Part shown: piece after piece, positions 16,429-24,428 of the stretch
Layout of the letters: the number at the start of each line of letters is the position of its first letter
Numbering within the stretch: position 1 is the stretch's first letter
NCBI RefSeq assembly: GCF_003797825.1
Contig: NZ_RKME01000028.1
Location: 1-62,080 of the forward strand
DNA: 62,080 nucleotides
Source: Gordonia sp. OPL2
GTDB lineage: Bacteria > Actinomycetota > Actinomycetes > Mycobacteriales > Mycobacteriaceae
Direction: 5' to 3'
Notes under the pieces: model-generated
Told to the model about the DNA's origin: nothing
What the model saw: the letters and a program-made list of their open reading frames with translations, nothing else
Databases searched by the model: none
Made by a program: the position numbers and the translations under genes

Positions 16429-18197
16429 CGGGCGTCGGAGCTCTCACGCGTTGCGGCCCGCGAGATCTTCTCGTCTGCCACTCGACGGACAGGAATGATG
16501 GGCAGTCGCAGCGCTCCAGGCGCCGAGACCGGCACGATCGGCGACCGGGGTTCGGTGGGCTCGATGCGCCGATAACCCGAACCCTGGATCGGGCGAAGGT
16601 CCTTCTCCCCCTTGTTCGGCCACAACGCGGCGGCCCGCTCGGCCTGAGCAGCTATGGTCAGCGACGGGTTGACGCCCAGATTCGCGGACACGGCCGAACC
16701 GTCGACCACACTCAGCGACGGATAGCCGTACACGCGGTGATATGGGTCGATCACACCGTTGTCCTCATCGTCCCCGATCACGCATCCGCCGAGGAAGTGT
16801 GCGGTCATCGGCACGTTGAACACCTCGCCCCACGTTCCGGCGGAGGTGCCGCCGATCTTCTCGGCGATGCGCCGCGTGGCTTCGTTGCCCGCGGGGATCC
16901 AGGTGGGATTGGGCTCGCCGTGCCCCTGCTTGCTGGTGAGCCGGCGACCGAACAGACCGCGCTTTGTGAAAGTGGTGATCGAGTTGTCGAGGTTTTGCAT
17001 CACCAGTGCGATCACGGTCCGCTCGCTCCAGCCCTTCACCGCCAGGACACGTGCTGTGGCGAGTGGATCCCGGAGCGCGACGCCGATGAATCGCAGCCAT
17101 CGCGGCAACCGTCCGTCGCCGTCGGTCATCGGCGCCTGCAACAACCCCATCGCGTTGGAGCCCTTGCCGTATCGGACGGGTTCGACGTGGGTGTCCGGCG
17201 TGGGGTAGAACGACGACGTGATCGCCACGCCCTTGGTGAGGTCGAGGGATTCGTCGACGCGGTAACGGGTGGCCCCGAGGATCGACTCGGAGTTGGTCCT
17301 GGTCAACTCGCCCAGTCGCGTCGAGAGCTCAGGAAGGCGGCCGGAGTCCTTGAGCTTGTGCAGCAACTGCTGGGTACCCCAGGTACCCGCCGCGAAGACG
17401 ACATTGTGAGCGGTGAACGCCTTCTCGCGCTTACGAATCCAGGCACCGGTCTTGACTGTGTCGACTGTCCAGGAGCCATCGGGTCGCTGACGCACGTCGG
17501 TGACGGTGGTCAGCGGATTCACCACCACTCCAGCGCGTTCGGCGAGCCCGAGGTAGTTCTTGAGCAGCGTGTTCTTGGCACCGTGACGGCAACCTGTCAT
17601 GCACTCGCCGCACTCGATGCAGCCGGTGCGATCCGGTCCGACCCCACCGAAGTAGGGATCCGACACGGTACGACCGGGCTCGCCGAAGTACACCCCGACC
17701 GGAGTCTGGACAAACGTGTCGCCGACACTCATGTCGTCGGCCACCGACCGGATGATCTCGTCGGCAGGCGTCATGTGCGGGTTGGTGACCACGCCCAGCA
17801 TGCGACGCGCCTGGTCGTAGTAGGGCGTCAGCTCGTCTTCCCAGTCTGTGATGTGCGCCCACTGCGGATCGCCGAAGAATGCTGATCCCGGCTGGTAAAG
17901 GGTGTTGGCGTAGTTGAGAGAGCCCCCCCCGACTCCCGCCCCGGCCAAGATGACACAGTCGCGAAGTAGGTGGATGCGCTGAATCCCGTACGCACCCAGC
18001 TTCGGCGCCCACAGGAATCGTCGAACGTCCCAGCTGGTCTTGGCGAAGTCCGCATCGTCGAATCTGCGGCCGGCTTCGAGAACGCCGACCCGGTAGCCCT
18101 TCTCTGCCAGGCGAAGGGCGGTGACGCTGCCGCCGAACCCGGAGCCGATCACCAGGACGTCGTAGTCGGTGTCTTTCTCGCTCGCCTCAGCGTTCAT
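16425..18197 (-). CDS. choD: GMC-type flavoprotein, ChoD-like (putative cholesterol oxidase family)
   Basis: A 590-residue FAD oxidoreductase of the GMC family, very similar in pattern to mycobacterial ChoD (Rv3409c). The FAD-binding motif VLVIGSGFGGSVTALRL is at residues 15-31, GAGVGGGSLNYANT at 86-99 and the C-terminal GMC block (HFLGGCVIG, NLGVNPSLTIAAQAERAA) is present. A Cys cluster, C193-x2-C196-x2-C199-x3-C203, recalls a ferredoxin site and is unlike secreted Streptomyces ChoA. No signal peptide is seen. The ATG at 18197 opens into the FAD motif; the frame extends to 18311. It is the first gene of the mce1 operon, divergent from a TetR gene. True sterol oxidase activity of this subfamily is uncertain. 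Confidence 0.85.
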   Translation of the reverse strand: MNAEASEKDTDYDVLVIGSGFGGSVTALRLAEKGYRVGVLEAGRRFDDADFAKTSWDVRRFLWAPKLGAYGIQRIHLLRDCVILAGAGVGGGSLNYANTLYQPGSAFFGDPQWAHITDWEDELTPYYDQARRMLGVVTNPHMTPADEIIRSVADDMSVGDTFVQTPVGVYFGEPGRTVSDPYFGGVGPDRTGCIECGECMTGCRHGAKNTLLKNYLGLAERAGVVVNPLTTVTDVRQRPDGSWTVDTVKTGAWIRKREKAFTAHNVVFAAGTWGTQQLLHKLKDSGRLPELSTRLGELTRTNSESILGATRYRVDESLDLTKGVAITSSFYPTPDTHVEPVRYGKGSNAMGLLQAPMTDGDGRLPRWLRFIGVALRDPLATARVLAVKGWSERTVIALVMQNLDNSITTFTKRGLFGRRLTSKQGHGEPNPTWIPAGNEATRRIAEKIGGTSAGTWGEVFNVPMTAHFLGGCVIGDDEDNGVIDPYHRVYGYPSLSVVDGSAVSANLGVNPSLTIAAQAERAAALWPNKGEKDLRPIQGSGYRRIEPTEPRSPIVPVSAPGALRLPIIPVRRVADEKISRAATRESSDAR

Positions 18198-18330
18198 TGG
18201 ATGCTCGCAATCGTCTGTGGGCGTGGGTATTACGTGGCTGATTGAGCCTCTACAGGAACACGTCCCTGTGATGACCGTGTGCCGGTCGCCGCTTCTGTCC
18301 GTCCTGGCCAAGCGGGGCGGTGCGGTCGGA

Positions 18331-18350
18331 CACAGTGTGTTGACACTGTG
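18331..18350. promoter_or_regulatory. Perfect palindrome, probable TetR operator between choD and tetR
   Basis: CACAGTGT (18331-18338) and ACACTGTG (18343-18350) are perfect 8-base arms around GTTG. They lie in the 249-base divergent intergenic region between the choD/mce1 operon and the TetR gene at 18447. TTGACA (18340-18345), inside the palindrome, is 15 bases from TATTGT, a possible plus-strand promoter, so a bound repressor would cover it. The assignment to this TetR is inference from position. Confidence 0.6.
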
Positions 18351-18446
18351 AGATGAACTGTATTGTTTCTACACATAATTGCCTAATGTGTCAAACACTC
18401 AGGCGGGCGCCTTAGGCCTGCATGCCAATTCGGGCATGATGGACAC

Positions 18447-19055
18447 ATGGCTACGCCCCCGAGCTTCCACGACGAAGTACGCGACCTGCTGCGCGATCGC
18501 ATACTCGACTCCGCTCGCGATCTCGTGGTGGAACGGGGATGGTCCGCGGTGAACATGTCCCGGGTGGCGCGCGAGGTCGGAATCAGCCGTACGACCCTCT
18601 ACAACGAGGTCGGGACCAGGGATCAGCTTGCGGCATCGCTGATCGCACGCGAGGCAGACCGCTTCCTCCACGGGGTCGTCGAGGGCATCGCGGACGAACA
18701 GGACATCGTTGACGGACTCACAGCCGCCGCGGAGCGCACACTGACCCTTGGTGAGGACAACGAGCTTCTGATGTCGATCATCTCGGGCAGACTCCAGGGC
18801 GGCGAACTCCTGTCGCTGGTCACCGTCGACTCAGAGGTCGTCCTCGGGCGGGCGACGCAGGTGGTAGCCGATCAGATCCGTTCTCGGAAGCCCGATCTCG
18901 ACGAATTCGCGCTGGAGTCGATCACCGAGATCTTCGTACGACTCACCGTGAGCCACCTGCTCCAGCTCCGGGGTTCGCGTGCCGAATCCGTCGTGCAGAT
19001 CCACGCTGTCATTCTCGCCTTGTTCGCAAGCCCGCCAGCTCCCCCGGCGGGATGA
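18447..19055 (+). CDS. TetR family regulator, divergent from choD-mce1
   Basis: A 202-residue TetR repressor. The HTH is at the N-terminus (SARDLVVERGWSAVNMSRV, AREVGISRTTLYNEVGTRDQL), followed by an all-helical ligand/dimer domain. A TetR gene transcribed away from the choD-mce1 operon across a palindrome-bearing intergenic region probably represses that operon and itself. The ligand might be a sterol or fatty-acid CoA, but this is not visible in the sequence. Confidence 0.88.
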   Translation: MATPPSFHDEVRDLLRDRILDSARDLVVERGWSAVNMSRVAREVGISRTTLYNEVGTRDQLAASLIAREADRFLHGVVEGIADEQDIVDGLTAAAERTLTLGEDNELLMSIISGRLQGGELLSLVTVDSEVVLGRATQVVADQIRSRKPDLDEFALESITEIFVRLTVSHLLQLRGSRAESVVQIHAVILALFASPPAPPAG

Positions 19056-19061
19056 CGCGTG

Positions 19062-19500
19062 GACGGAACAAGCCAAGCCGAGCGCTTTGAGAACACTGAT
19101 CCCCATCTTCGGGAATCGCTTGTGCAGCCAGGTGGCCAGCGCCATTCCCAGGGAAAGATGGCCTCACGCCGGTTGGTGCGTATCGCCCGGACAGTTCGTC
19201 GAGCGACGTCTTCGGGCTCCAGAACCGGAAACCACTGCGACATCCGGGGGTACCACCCCATGTCTGCATCGTTCCGTTCGAAGTAGTCGGTGTTGACCTC
19301 CGAAGGGCAGACGAGTGAGACTCCGATGCCATAACGACCGACTTCCTCGCCGAGACTGTTCGAGAACCCCACCATGGCGGCCATAACGGTGGCTAGAACG
19401 AACCGGCTGGTGTCCTCGGCGAGGCGGCAGACGTTGAGGTGTGGCTGAGAATTGCCGCGTAGGCGATGCTGGCTGACTTGTAACGACCGTGCGCTTCGGA
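19062..19500 (-). pseudogene. Short-chain dehydrogenase remnant
   Basis: The minus strand holds the C-terminal half of an SDR: MVGFSNSLGEEVGRYGIGV, VSLVCPSEVNTDYFERND and EDVARRTVRAIRTNRREAIFPW. The frame then shifts near 19145 and continues as WLHKRFPKMGISVLKALG. Upstream of 19384 the reading frame holds no convincing Rossmann half and the catalytic Tyr-x3-Lys cannot be placed confidently in frame. It is a decayed gene whose 3' end meets the convergent TetR gene. Confidence 0.65.
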
Positions 19501-19598
19501 CGGGGCGGGCCCGGGTTACCGTATCGAAACGTTATGAACCAGTCGCGAAATTCGTTGTGGTGTAATCAGCTGACGCCCCGATTGGGCTGGTCGAGCAT

Positions 19599-20615
19599 TC
19601 ATGCGGCTGGCGGGCGTGCACGTCGAAGTCGAAACTGCGACGGGGAGCAGCCGACCCACCGAGCAAACGCATGAGAAAAGCTTGCGACGTCGCAGTACCC
19701 CAGTTCGGTAGCAATCTGGCCGATTCCGACGCCGGGATCGAGAAGTCGGAGGATGGCGTGCTCCTGCATGAATTGCTGTCGTAGGCGGCGCAGGGTGGTG
19801 CCCTCGGCGTGTAGGTGCCGTTTGAGTGTGCTTACCGATACCGACAGCTCTGCTGCGATCCGACTAGCGTTGACTCGAGCAGGGTCTGCATCAAACTGGG
19901 CTCGGACGCGCTGCGTGTACGAGTTGTGACGCCGCTGATCGCAGAGCCGTCGCAGTTCGGCGGTACCGATCCGGTAGGCGACGGGATCGGAAAAGCGGCA
20001 CACCTCATGAAGCGCCTCGGCTGGTATGCGAACAAATGACGCTGGCGCATCGAAGACGACTCGATGCCCTATCTCTCCCACGTTCAGCGGCTCGGTCGGC
20101 GCCGGGCAGGTCAGGTGTAACTCTGCTGAGGACACATCTCCTGTGAGTATTTTCACCAGACGCAGAACGGTCAGGCCCCCATAAGTGACGGCAAAGCAGT
20201 CGGTACCCGCGCTGTCGGTGCGCCCTGCGAGACCGATGGTAAGACCACTGGCGCCATGATGAAAGTCCGCACTTAGCGCCGTCGAGATCAACGGCAGAAA
20301 ACGAAGCAACTCGACGATGTCAACGACCGACCCGGCACTGACCAGCGGCAGGCTCAGTGGACCGAAGGAGGTCAGCTGAGCGTGCTCAGCGAATGCGAGG
20401 CCCAGCCGAAACCCGTCGTGCGGCCCCATCGTCGGATACACGTCATGAAACCATTGCATCGGCACCTGCGCTTCTTGCGTGATCAACGTTCTGAGGTCGG
20501 TGCCCTCCTGGGCCATTATCCGACCGAATGCGCTCGTCGCCTCCGTGCCCAGCGCACCGCTGTCGAGAAGCTGTGCAAACGCCAACGGGGGCACACCGGA
20601 TTCACCGAGGGTCAC
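19599..20615 (-). CDS. AraC family regulator next to the CYP153 operon
   Basis: A 338-residue AraC/XylS regulator with an N-terminal Arabinose_bd-type effector domain (about 20-200) and a C-terminal double HTH: ASRIAAELSVSVSTLKRHL, then GIGQIATELGYCDVASFSH and AFARWVGCSPSQFR. It is divergent from the ferredoxin-CYP153 operon with 100 bases between; AraC regulators commonly accompany CYP153 operons and respond to alkanes. The start is a GTG at 20615. Activation of the operon is inferred from position. Confidence 0.9.
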   Translation of the reverse strand: MTLGESGVPPLAFAQLLDSGALGTEATSAFGRIMAQEGTDLRTLITQEAQVPMQWFHDVYPTMGPHDGFRLGLAFAEHAQLTSFGPLSLPLVSAGSVVDIVELLRFLPLISTALSADFHHGASGLTIGLAGRTDSAGTDCFAVTYGGLTVLRLVKILTGDVSSAELHLTCPAPTEPLNVGEIGHRVVFDAPASFVRIPAEALHEVCRFSDPVAYRIGTAELRRLCDQRRHNSYTQRVRAQFDADPARVNASRIAAELSVSVSTLKRHLHAEGTTLRRLRQQFMQEHAILRLLDPGVGIGQIATELGYCDVASFSHAFARWVGCSPSQFRLRRARPPAA

Positions 20616-20643
20616 GTGAGCCAGATTAACAACAGATTGCGAC

Positions 20644-20681
20644 GTTCACACATGGATCGGTCGGGATCCGCACATTCACAC
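20644..20681 (+). promoter_or_regulatory. Direct repeat, candidate AraC-type binding site
   Basis: GTTCACAC (20644-20651) and ATTCACAC (20674-20681) are direct repeats spaced 30 bases, about three helical turns, immediately upstream of the ferredoxin gene and downstream of the AraC start. AraC-type activators usually bind tandem direct repeats on one face of the helix. There is no experimental or comparative support in the window. Confidence 0.45.
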
Positions 20682-20715
20682 TCAAGGGGAACCTCATACG
20701 TGCAAGGAGGTGGCC

Positions 20716-21036
20716 ATGGCCACGATCACATACATCACCCACGATGGAGACGACTACGAAGCCGATCTCGTGGAGGGGAAGTCGCTCATGCAGACCGCCG
20801 TCGACGAAGCCGTCCCCGGCATCGACGGTGATTGTGGTGGCGAAGCGGCCTGCGGTACGTGTCACGTCATTGTCGACCCGGCGTGGATCAAGACCGTCGG
20901 GCGCAGCGGCGAGGGCGAGGAAGAGATGCTGAGCATGCATCCGGAACGGGAAGGAACCTCGCGGCTGTCCTGCCAGATGATCGCGACTGAGGAGTGGGAC
21001 GGCCTGACTGTTCGCCTCCCGGAATTCCAACTCTGA
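20716..21036 (+). CDS. [2Fe-2S] ferredoxin, redox partner of CYP153
   Basis: A 106-residue putidaredoxin/adrenodoxin-type ferredoxin that passes electrons from the reductase to the P450. Ligand cysteines are C40, C46 and C49 (DGDCGGEAACGTCH) and C86 (SRLSCQM). The ATG at 20716 is preferred over the GTG at 20710 because AAGGAGG (20704-20710) is spaced 5 bases from it. It is the first gene of the operon; the P450 starts 25 bases downstream. Confidence 0.92.
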   Translation: MATITYITHDGDDYEADLVEGKSLMQTAVDEAVPGIDGDCGGEAACGTCHVIVDPAWIKTVGRSGEGEEEMLSMHPEREGTSRLSCQMIATEEWDGLTVRLPEFQL

Positions 21037-21061
21037 CCCGCAACGACGAAGGAATGCAATC

Positions 21062-22453
21062 ATGAGCATCGCAGCCACCGTCGCCGAGAAGGCGCAATCA
21101 ATGATCCCGATCGACCTTCAGATCCGGGGGGCGCATGTCTATGACAAGACCCGCCGAATCGTCACAAGGACCGACGGCCAGAAGATCTTCACCGAGACCC
21201 CGATCCCGCCGGTGGACGAGGTCGATCTCGCCGAAATCGACCTGAGTAACCCGTTCCTGTATCGCCAGGGTATGTGGCGCTCGTACTTCGAGCGTGTCCG
21301 CAACGAGGCGCCGGTGCACTTCCGTTCGGAGAGCCCCTTCGGTCCGTTCTGGTCGGTCACGCGACACGCCGACATCATCGCGGTCGACAAGAATCACGAG
21401 GCGTTCTCCGCCGAACCGTTCATCATCATCGGCAGGCCCCCGCGTTTCATGGACATCGCGATGTTCATCGCGATGGATCCGCCCCGGCACGACAAGCAGC
21501 GCGCCGCAGTGCAGGGCGTGGTGGCTCCGAAGAACCTTCGTGAGATGGAGGGGCTCATCCGCGCGCGCGTCCGCGAAGTCCTCGACGGCCTCCCACTCAA
21601 CGAGCCGTTTGACTGGGTCCAGACTGTGTCGATCGAACTCACTGCACGCATGCTCGCGACGCTACTTGACTTCCCTTACGACAAGCGGCACAAGCTGGTC
21701 GAATGGTCCGACCTCGCGACCTCGATGGAGCAGGCCAACGGCGGCCCCTCGGACAACGACAGGGTCTTCCGTGAGATGGTCGCGATGGCGCAAGGCCTGA
21801 GTTCGCTGTGGCGGGACAAGGCGGCACGTACCGTGGCCGGCGAAGAGCCTGGCTTCGACCTCATCACCATGCTGCAAAGCAACGAGGACACCAAGAACCT
21901 CCTCGACGATCGCCCCATGGAGTTCCTCGGTAACCTCGTGCTGCTGATCGTCGGCGGCAATGACACGACCCGCAACTCCATGAGCGGCGGAGTGCTGGCC
22001 CTCAACGAATACCCCGAGCAGTTCGAGAAGCTCAAGGCCAACCCCGACCTCATCCCCAACGCGGTGTCGGAGATCATCCGCTGGCAGACCCCTCTTGCTT
22101 ACATGCGCAGGGTCGCCAAGAAGGACGTCATGCTCGGCGGCCAGTTCATCCGCAAGGGTGACAAGGTGGTGATGTGGTACGCCTCGGGCAACCGAGACGA
22201 GCGCGTCTTCGAGCGTCCAGACGAGCTCATCATCGACCGGGCCAACGCCCGCAACCACATCGCGTTCGGTTTCGGTGTACACCGCTGCATGGGCAACCGG
22301 CTCGCCGAGCTCCAGCTACGCATCCTGTGGGAGGAGCTCCTCCCTCGCTTCGACAACATCGAGGTGGTGGGTGAGCCGGAGTACGTGCAATCGAACTTTG
22401 TCCGTGGGATCAGCAAGATGATGGTTCGCCTGACCCCCAAGGGGGAAATGTGA
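21062..22453 (+). CDS. Cytochrome P450 CYP153 family, alkane terminal hydroxylase
   Basis: A 463-residue soluble P450. The I-helix is LIVGGNDTTRNSMSGG (about 294-309), the ExxR motif is E337-I-I-R340 and the haem ligand is C409 in HIAFGFGVHRCMGNR. The segments MFIAMDPPRHDKQR, LVLLIVGGNDTT and VMWYASGNRDE are characteristic of CYP153 enzymes, which hydroxylate medium-chain alkanes at the terminal carbon and also some cyclic alkanes. It sits between its ferredoxin and reductase genes, the classical three-component arrangement, and its stop overlaps the reductase start. Confidence 0.92.
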   Translation: MSIAATVAEKAQSMIPIDLQIRGAHVYDKTRRIVTRTDGQKIFTETPIPPVDEVDLAEIDLSNPFLYRQGMWRSYFERVRNEAPVHFRSESPFGPFWSVTRHADIIAVDKNHEAFSAEPFIIIGRPPRFMDIAMFIAMDPPRHDKQRAAVQGVVAPKNLREMEGLIRARVREVLDGLPLNEPFDWVQTVSIELTARMLATLLDFPYDKRHKLVEWSDLATSMEQANGGPSDNDRVFREMVAMAQGLSSLWRDKAARTVAGEEPGFDLITMLQSNEDTKNLLDDRPMEFLGNLVLLIVGGNDTTRNSMSGGVLALNEYPEQFEKLKANPDLIPNAVSEIIRWQTPLAYMRRVAKKDVMLGGQFIRKGDKVVMWYASGNRDERVFERPDELIIDRANARNHIAFGFGVHRCMGNRLAELQLRILWEELLPRFDNIEVVGEPEYVQSNFVRGISKMMVRLTPKGEM

Positions 22454-23649
22454 CGGCTGATCAGGTCGTCATCCTCGGCGCGAGCCACGCCGGCGTCCAA
22501 CTCGCGGGCGCTCTCCGAAAGGAGAAATGGGCCGGGGATGTCTTGCTGATCGGCGACGAGGGCAGGCTCCCCTACCAGCGTCCACCGCTGTCCAAGGCAT
22601 ACCTGGCAGGTGCATCACAGCTTGATGACTGCGCGATCCGCGGACGTCAGTTCTACGACAAGCAGCGGATCGAGCTCGTGGACGGAACGGCGACGGCGAT
22701 CAACCGTTCCGCGCACACCGTCACCCTCAACAGTGGAGACGTGGTGTCTTACGCCACGCTGGCACTGTGCACCGGCGCGCGCGCCCGCGCGCTGACCGTT
22801 CCGGGCGCCGAGTTGACGGGCGTCCACTACTTGCGCACCGCCACCGACGTCGAGGCCATCCGTGCCGCGGTGGTGCCAGGTTGCCGGGCCGTCATCGTCG
22901 GCGGCGGCTATATCGGCCTGGAGACGGCCGCCTCACTTCGAGCTCAGGGTGTGGACGTCACTGTTCTCGAGGCTGCGGAACGCGTGCTCGAGCGGGTGAC
23001 CGCGCCGGTGGTCTCGAGGTTTTTCGACCGTACCCACCGGACCGAGGGTGTCGATGTTCGCACCAGCGCGTTGGTCGAGGGTTTTCGCGGGGAGGGGCGA
23101 GTCGAAGAGGTGGTGCTCGCCGACGGTGAGACCCTGGCCGCGGACCTCGTCATCGTCGGTGTCGGCATCATTCCCAACACGGATCTCGCGGTCGCCGCGG
23201 GCCTCGAGGTTGACGACGGAGTCATCGTCGACGACCATGCACGCACCAGCGACCCCGACATCGTCGCCGCCGGCGACTGCGTCAACCAACGGATCGCACG
23301 GTACGACAGGCGCGTCCGCCTCGAATGTGTGGCGGCCGCCACCGAGCAGGCCAAGGTCGCGGCAGCGACCATCTGCGGCAACGAAGCCGGTCTCACCGCG
23401 CTGCCTTGGTTCTGGTCCGATCAATACGATCTGAAGCTGCAGATCGCCGGGCTCAACACCGGGTACGACGAGGTACTGGTCAGCGGTGACCCTGACCACG
23501 ACCGTGACTTCACCTGTTACTACTTCAACGACGGCGAGCTGATCGCCGCGGACTGCGTCAACAGACCCAAGGATTTCATGAACGCGAAGCGTACGATCGC
23601 ACAGCGTTCGTCGCTCGACAGGTCCGAACTGATCGGAGCCACACCATGA
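22450..23649 (+). CDS. Ferredoxin reductase (FAD), CYP153 redox partner
   Basis: A 399-residue putidaredoxin-reductase-type flavoprotein: FAD motif VVILGASHAGVQLAGAL at the N-terminus, NAD(P) motif VIVGGGYIGLETAASLRAQ near residue 145, and the FAD-ribityl motif IVAAGDCVNQ near 270, followed by the C-terminal reductase domain. It starts at a GTG that overlaps the P450 stop by 4 bases, and its own stop overlaps the next ATG (ATGA), so stoichiometric translation is likely. It transfers electrons from NAD(P)H to the ferredoxin at 20716. Confidence 0.92.
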   Translation: MTADQVVILGASHAGVQLAGALRKEKWAGDVLLIGDEGRLPYQRPPLSKAYLAGASQLDDCAIRGRQFYDKQRIELVDGTATAINRSAHTVTLNSGDVVSYATLALCTGARARALTVPGAELTGVHYLRTATDVEAIRAAVVPGCRAVIVGGGYIGLETAASLRAQGVDVTVLEAAERVLERVTAPVVSRFFDRTHRTEGVDVRTSALVEGFRGEGRVEEVVLADGETLAADLVIVGVGIIPNTDLAVAAGLEVDDGVIVDDHARTSDPDIVAAGDCVNQRIARYDRRVRLECVAAATEQAKVAAATICGNEAGLTALPWFWSDQYDLKLQIAGLNTGYDEVLVSGDPDHDRDFTCYYFNDGELIAADCVNRPKDFMNAKRTIAQRSSLDRSELIGATP

Positions 23650-24320
23650 CCACATCACCCGCGGCAGCGGAAAGGCCGGCGGCGGCGCTCACAGCATCGA
23701 CCTTCCTCGACATCCATCACGCGACCGTGCAGGCCTTCACCCAAGACGCGGTCGGCGACGCGGACACCGATCGCGAGAAGGCGCGGCGCCTCTTCGCCGC
23801 AGTCCGAGACCAGATCCGTTACGACCCCTACACCGTCTCTGACAAGCCCGATCATTACCGGGCCAGCCATGTCATCGAGTCCGGACGTGGGTACTGCGTA
23901 CCCAAAGCGGTCGTACTGACAGCCGCGTTCCGCGCGGCAAACATACCGGCCCGGCTCGGCTTCGCTGATGTACGCAATCATCTGCAGACCGACGCGCTGC
24001 GCGAACTCATGGGAACCGACGTCTTCGTATATCACGGATACAGCCACGTCTACATCGAGGGGCGCTGGTTGAAAGCTACACCCGCGTTCAACATTGAATT
24101 GTGCACTCGATTCGGGGTCCCACCTATCGACTTCACCGGCGATCGCGACGCGTTGTTTCACGCGCACGCGGCGGACGGCTCCGCGCACATGGAGTACGTG
24201 CACGAACGCGGCGTCTACAACGACTTGCCCCTCGAGGAAATCCTGGCGGGCCTGCGGCATGCCTACGGCCCTCTGATCTTCTCGGGACGGCCAGCTCCGT
24301 CCGACGCATTCCGCGCATAG
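23646..24320 (+). CDS. Transglutaminase-like cysteine protein in the CYP153 operon
   Basis: A 224-residue protein of the transglutaminase-like superfamily. The nucleophile is in SGRGYCVPKAVVLTAAF (Cys 84) and the His in YHGYSHVYIEGRW (His 134); ATPAFN follows where the third triad residue normally sits. Arch-typical AANIPARLGFADVRNH is present. Bacterial members act as proteases, amidases or acyltransferases; which applies cannot be read here. Its ATG overlaps the reductase stop, so it is part of the alkane hydroxylase operon and not merely adjacent. Confidence 0.82.
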   Translation: MTTSPAAAERPAAALTASTFLDIHHATVQAFTQDAVGDADTDREKARRLFAAVRDQIRYDPYTVSDKPDHYRASHVIESGRGYCVPKAVVLTAAFRAANIPARLGFADVRNHLQTDALRELMGTDVFVYHGYSHVYIEGRWLKATPAFNIELCTRFGVPPIDFTGDRDALFHAHAADGSAHMEYVHERGVYNDLPLEEILAGLRHAYGPLIFSGRPAPSDAFRA

Positions 24321-24428
24321 TGTGCGCTCCGGCGGGCTACCGCCGCAGGTTACTGCCCGCTCGAACACCCGTGCCACCACCTGTCGGCCAGATCCCGTCG
24401 CACAGTGTCCACCACCACTAGGGAGACC

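Noticed and set aside
20685..20696. GGGGAACCTCAT upstream of the ferredoxin, matching the right end of IS3-A
   Set aside because: The match is only 12 bases, has no second end or orfA sequence nearby, and is explainable by chance.
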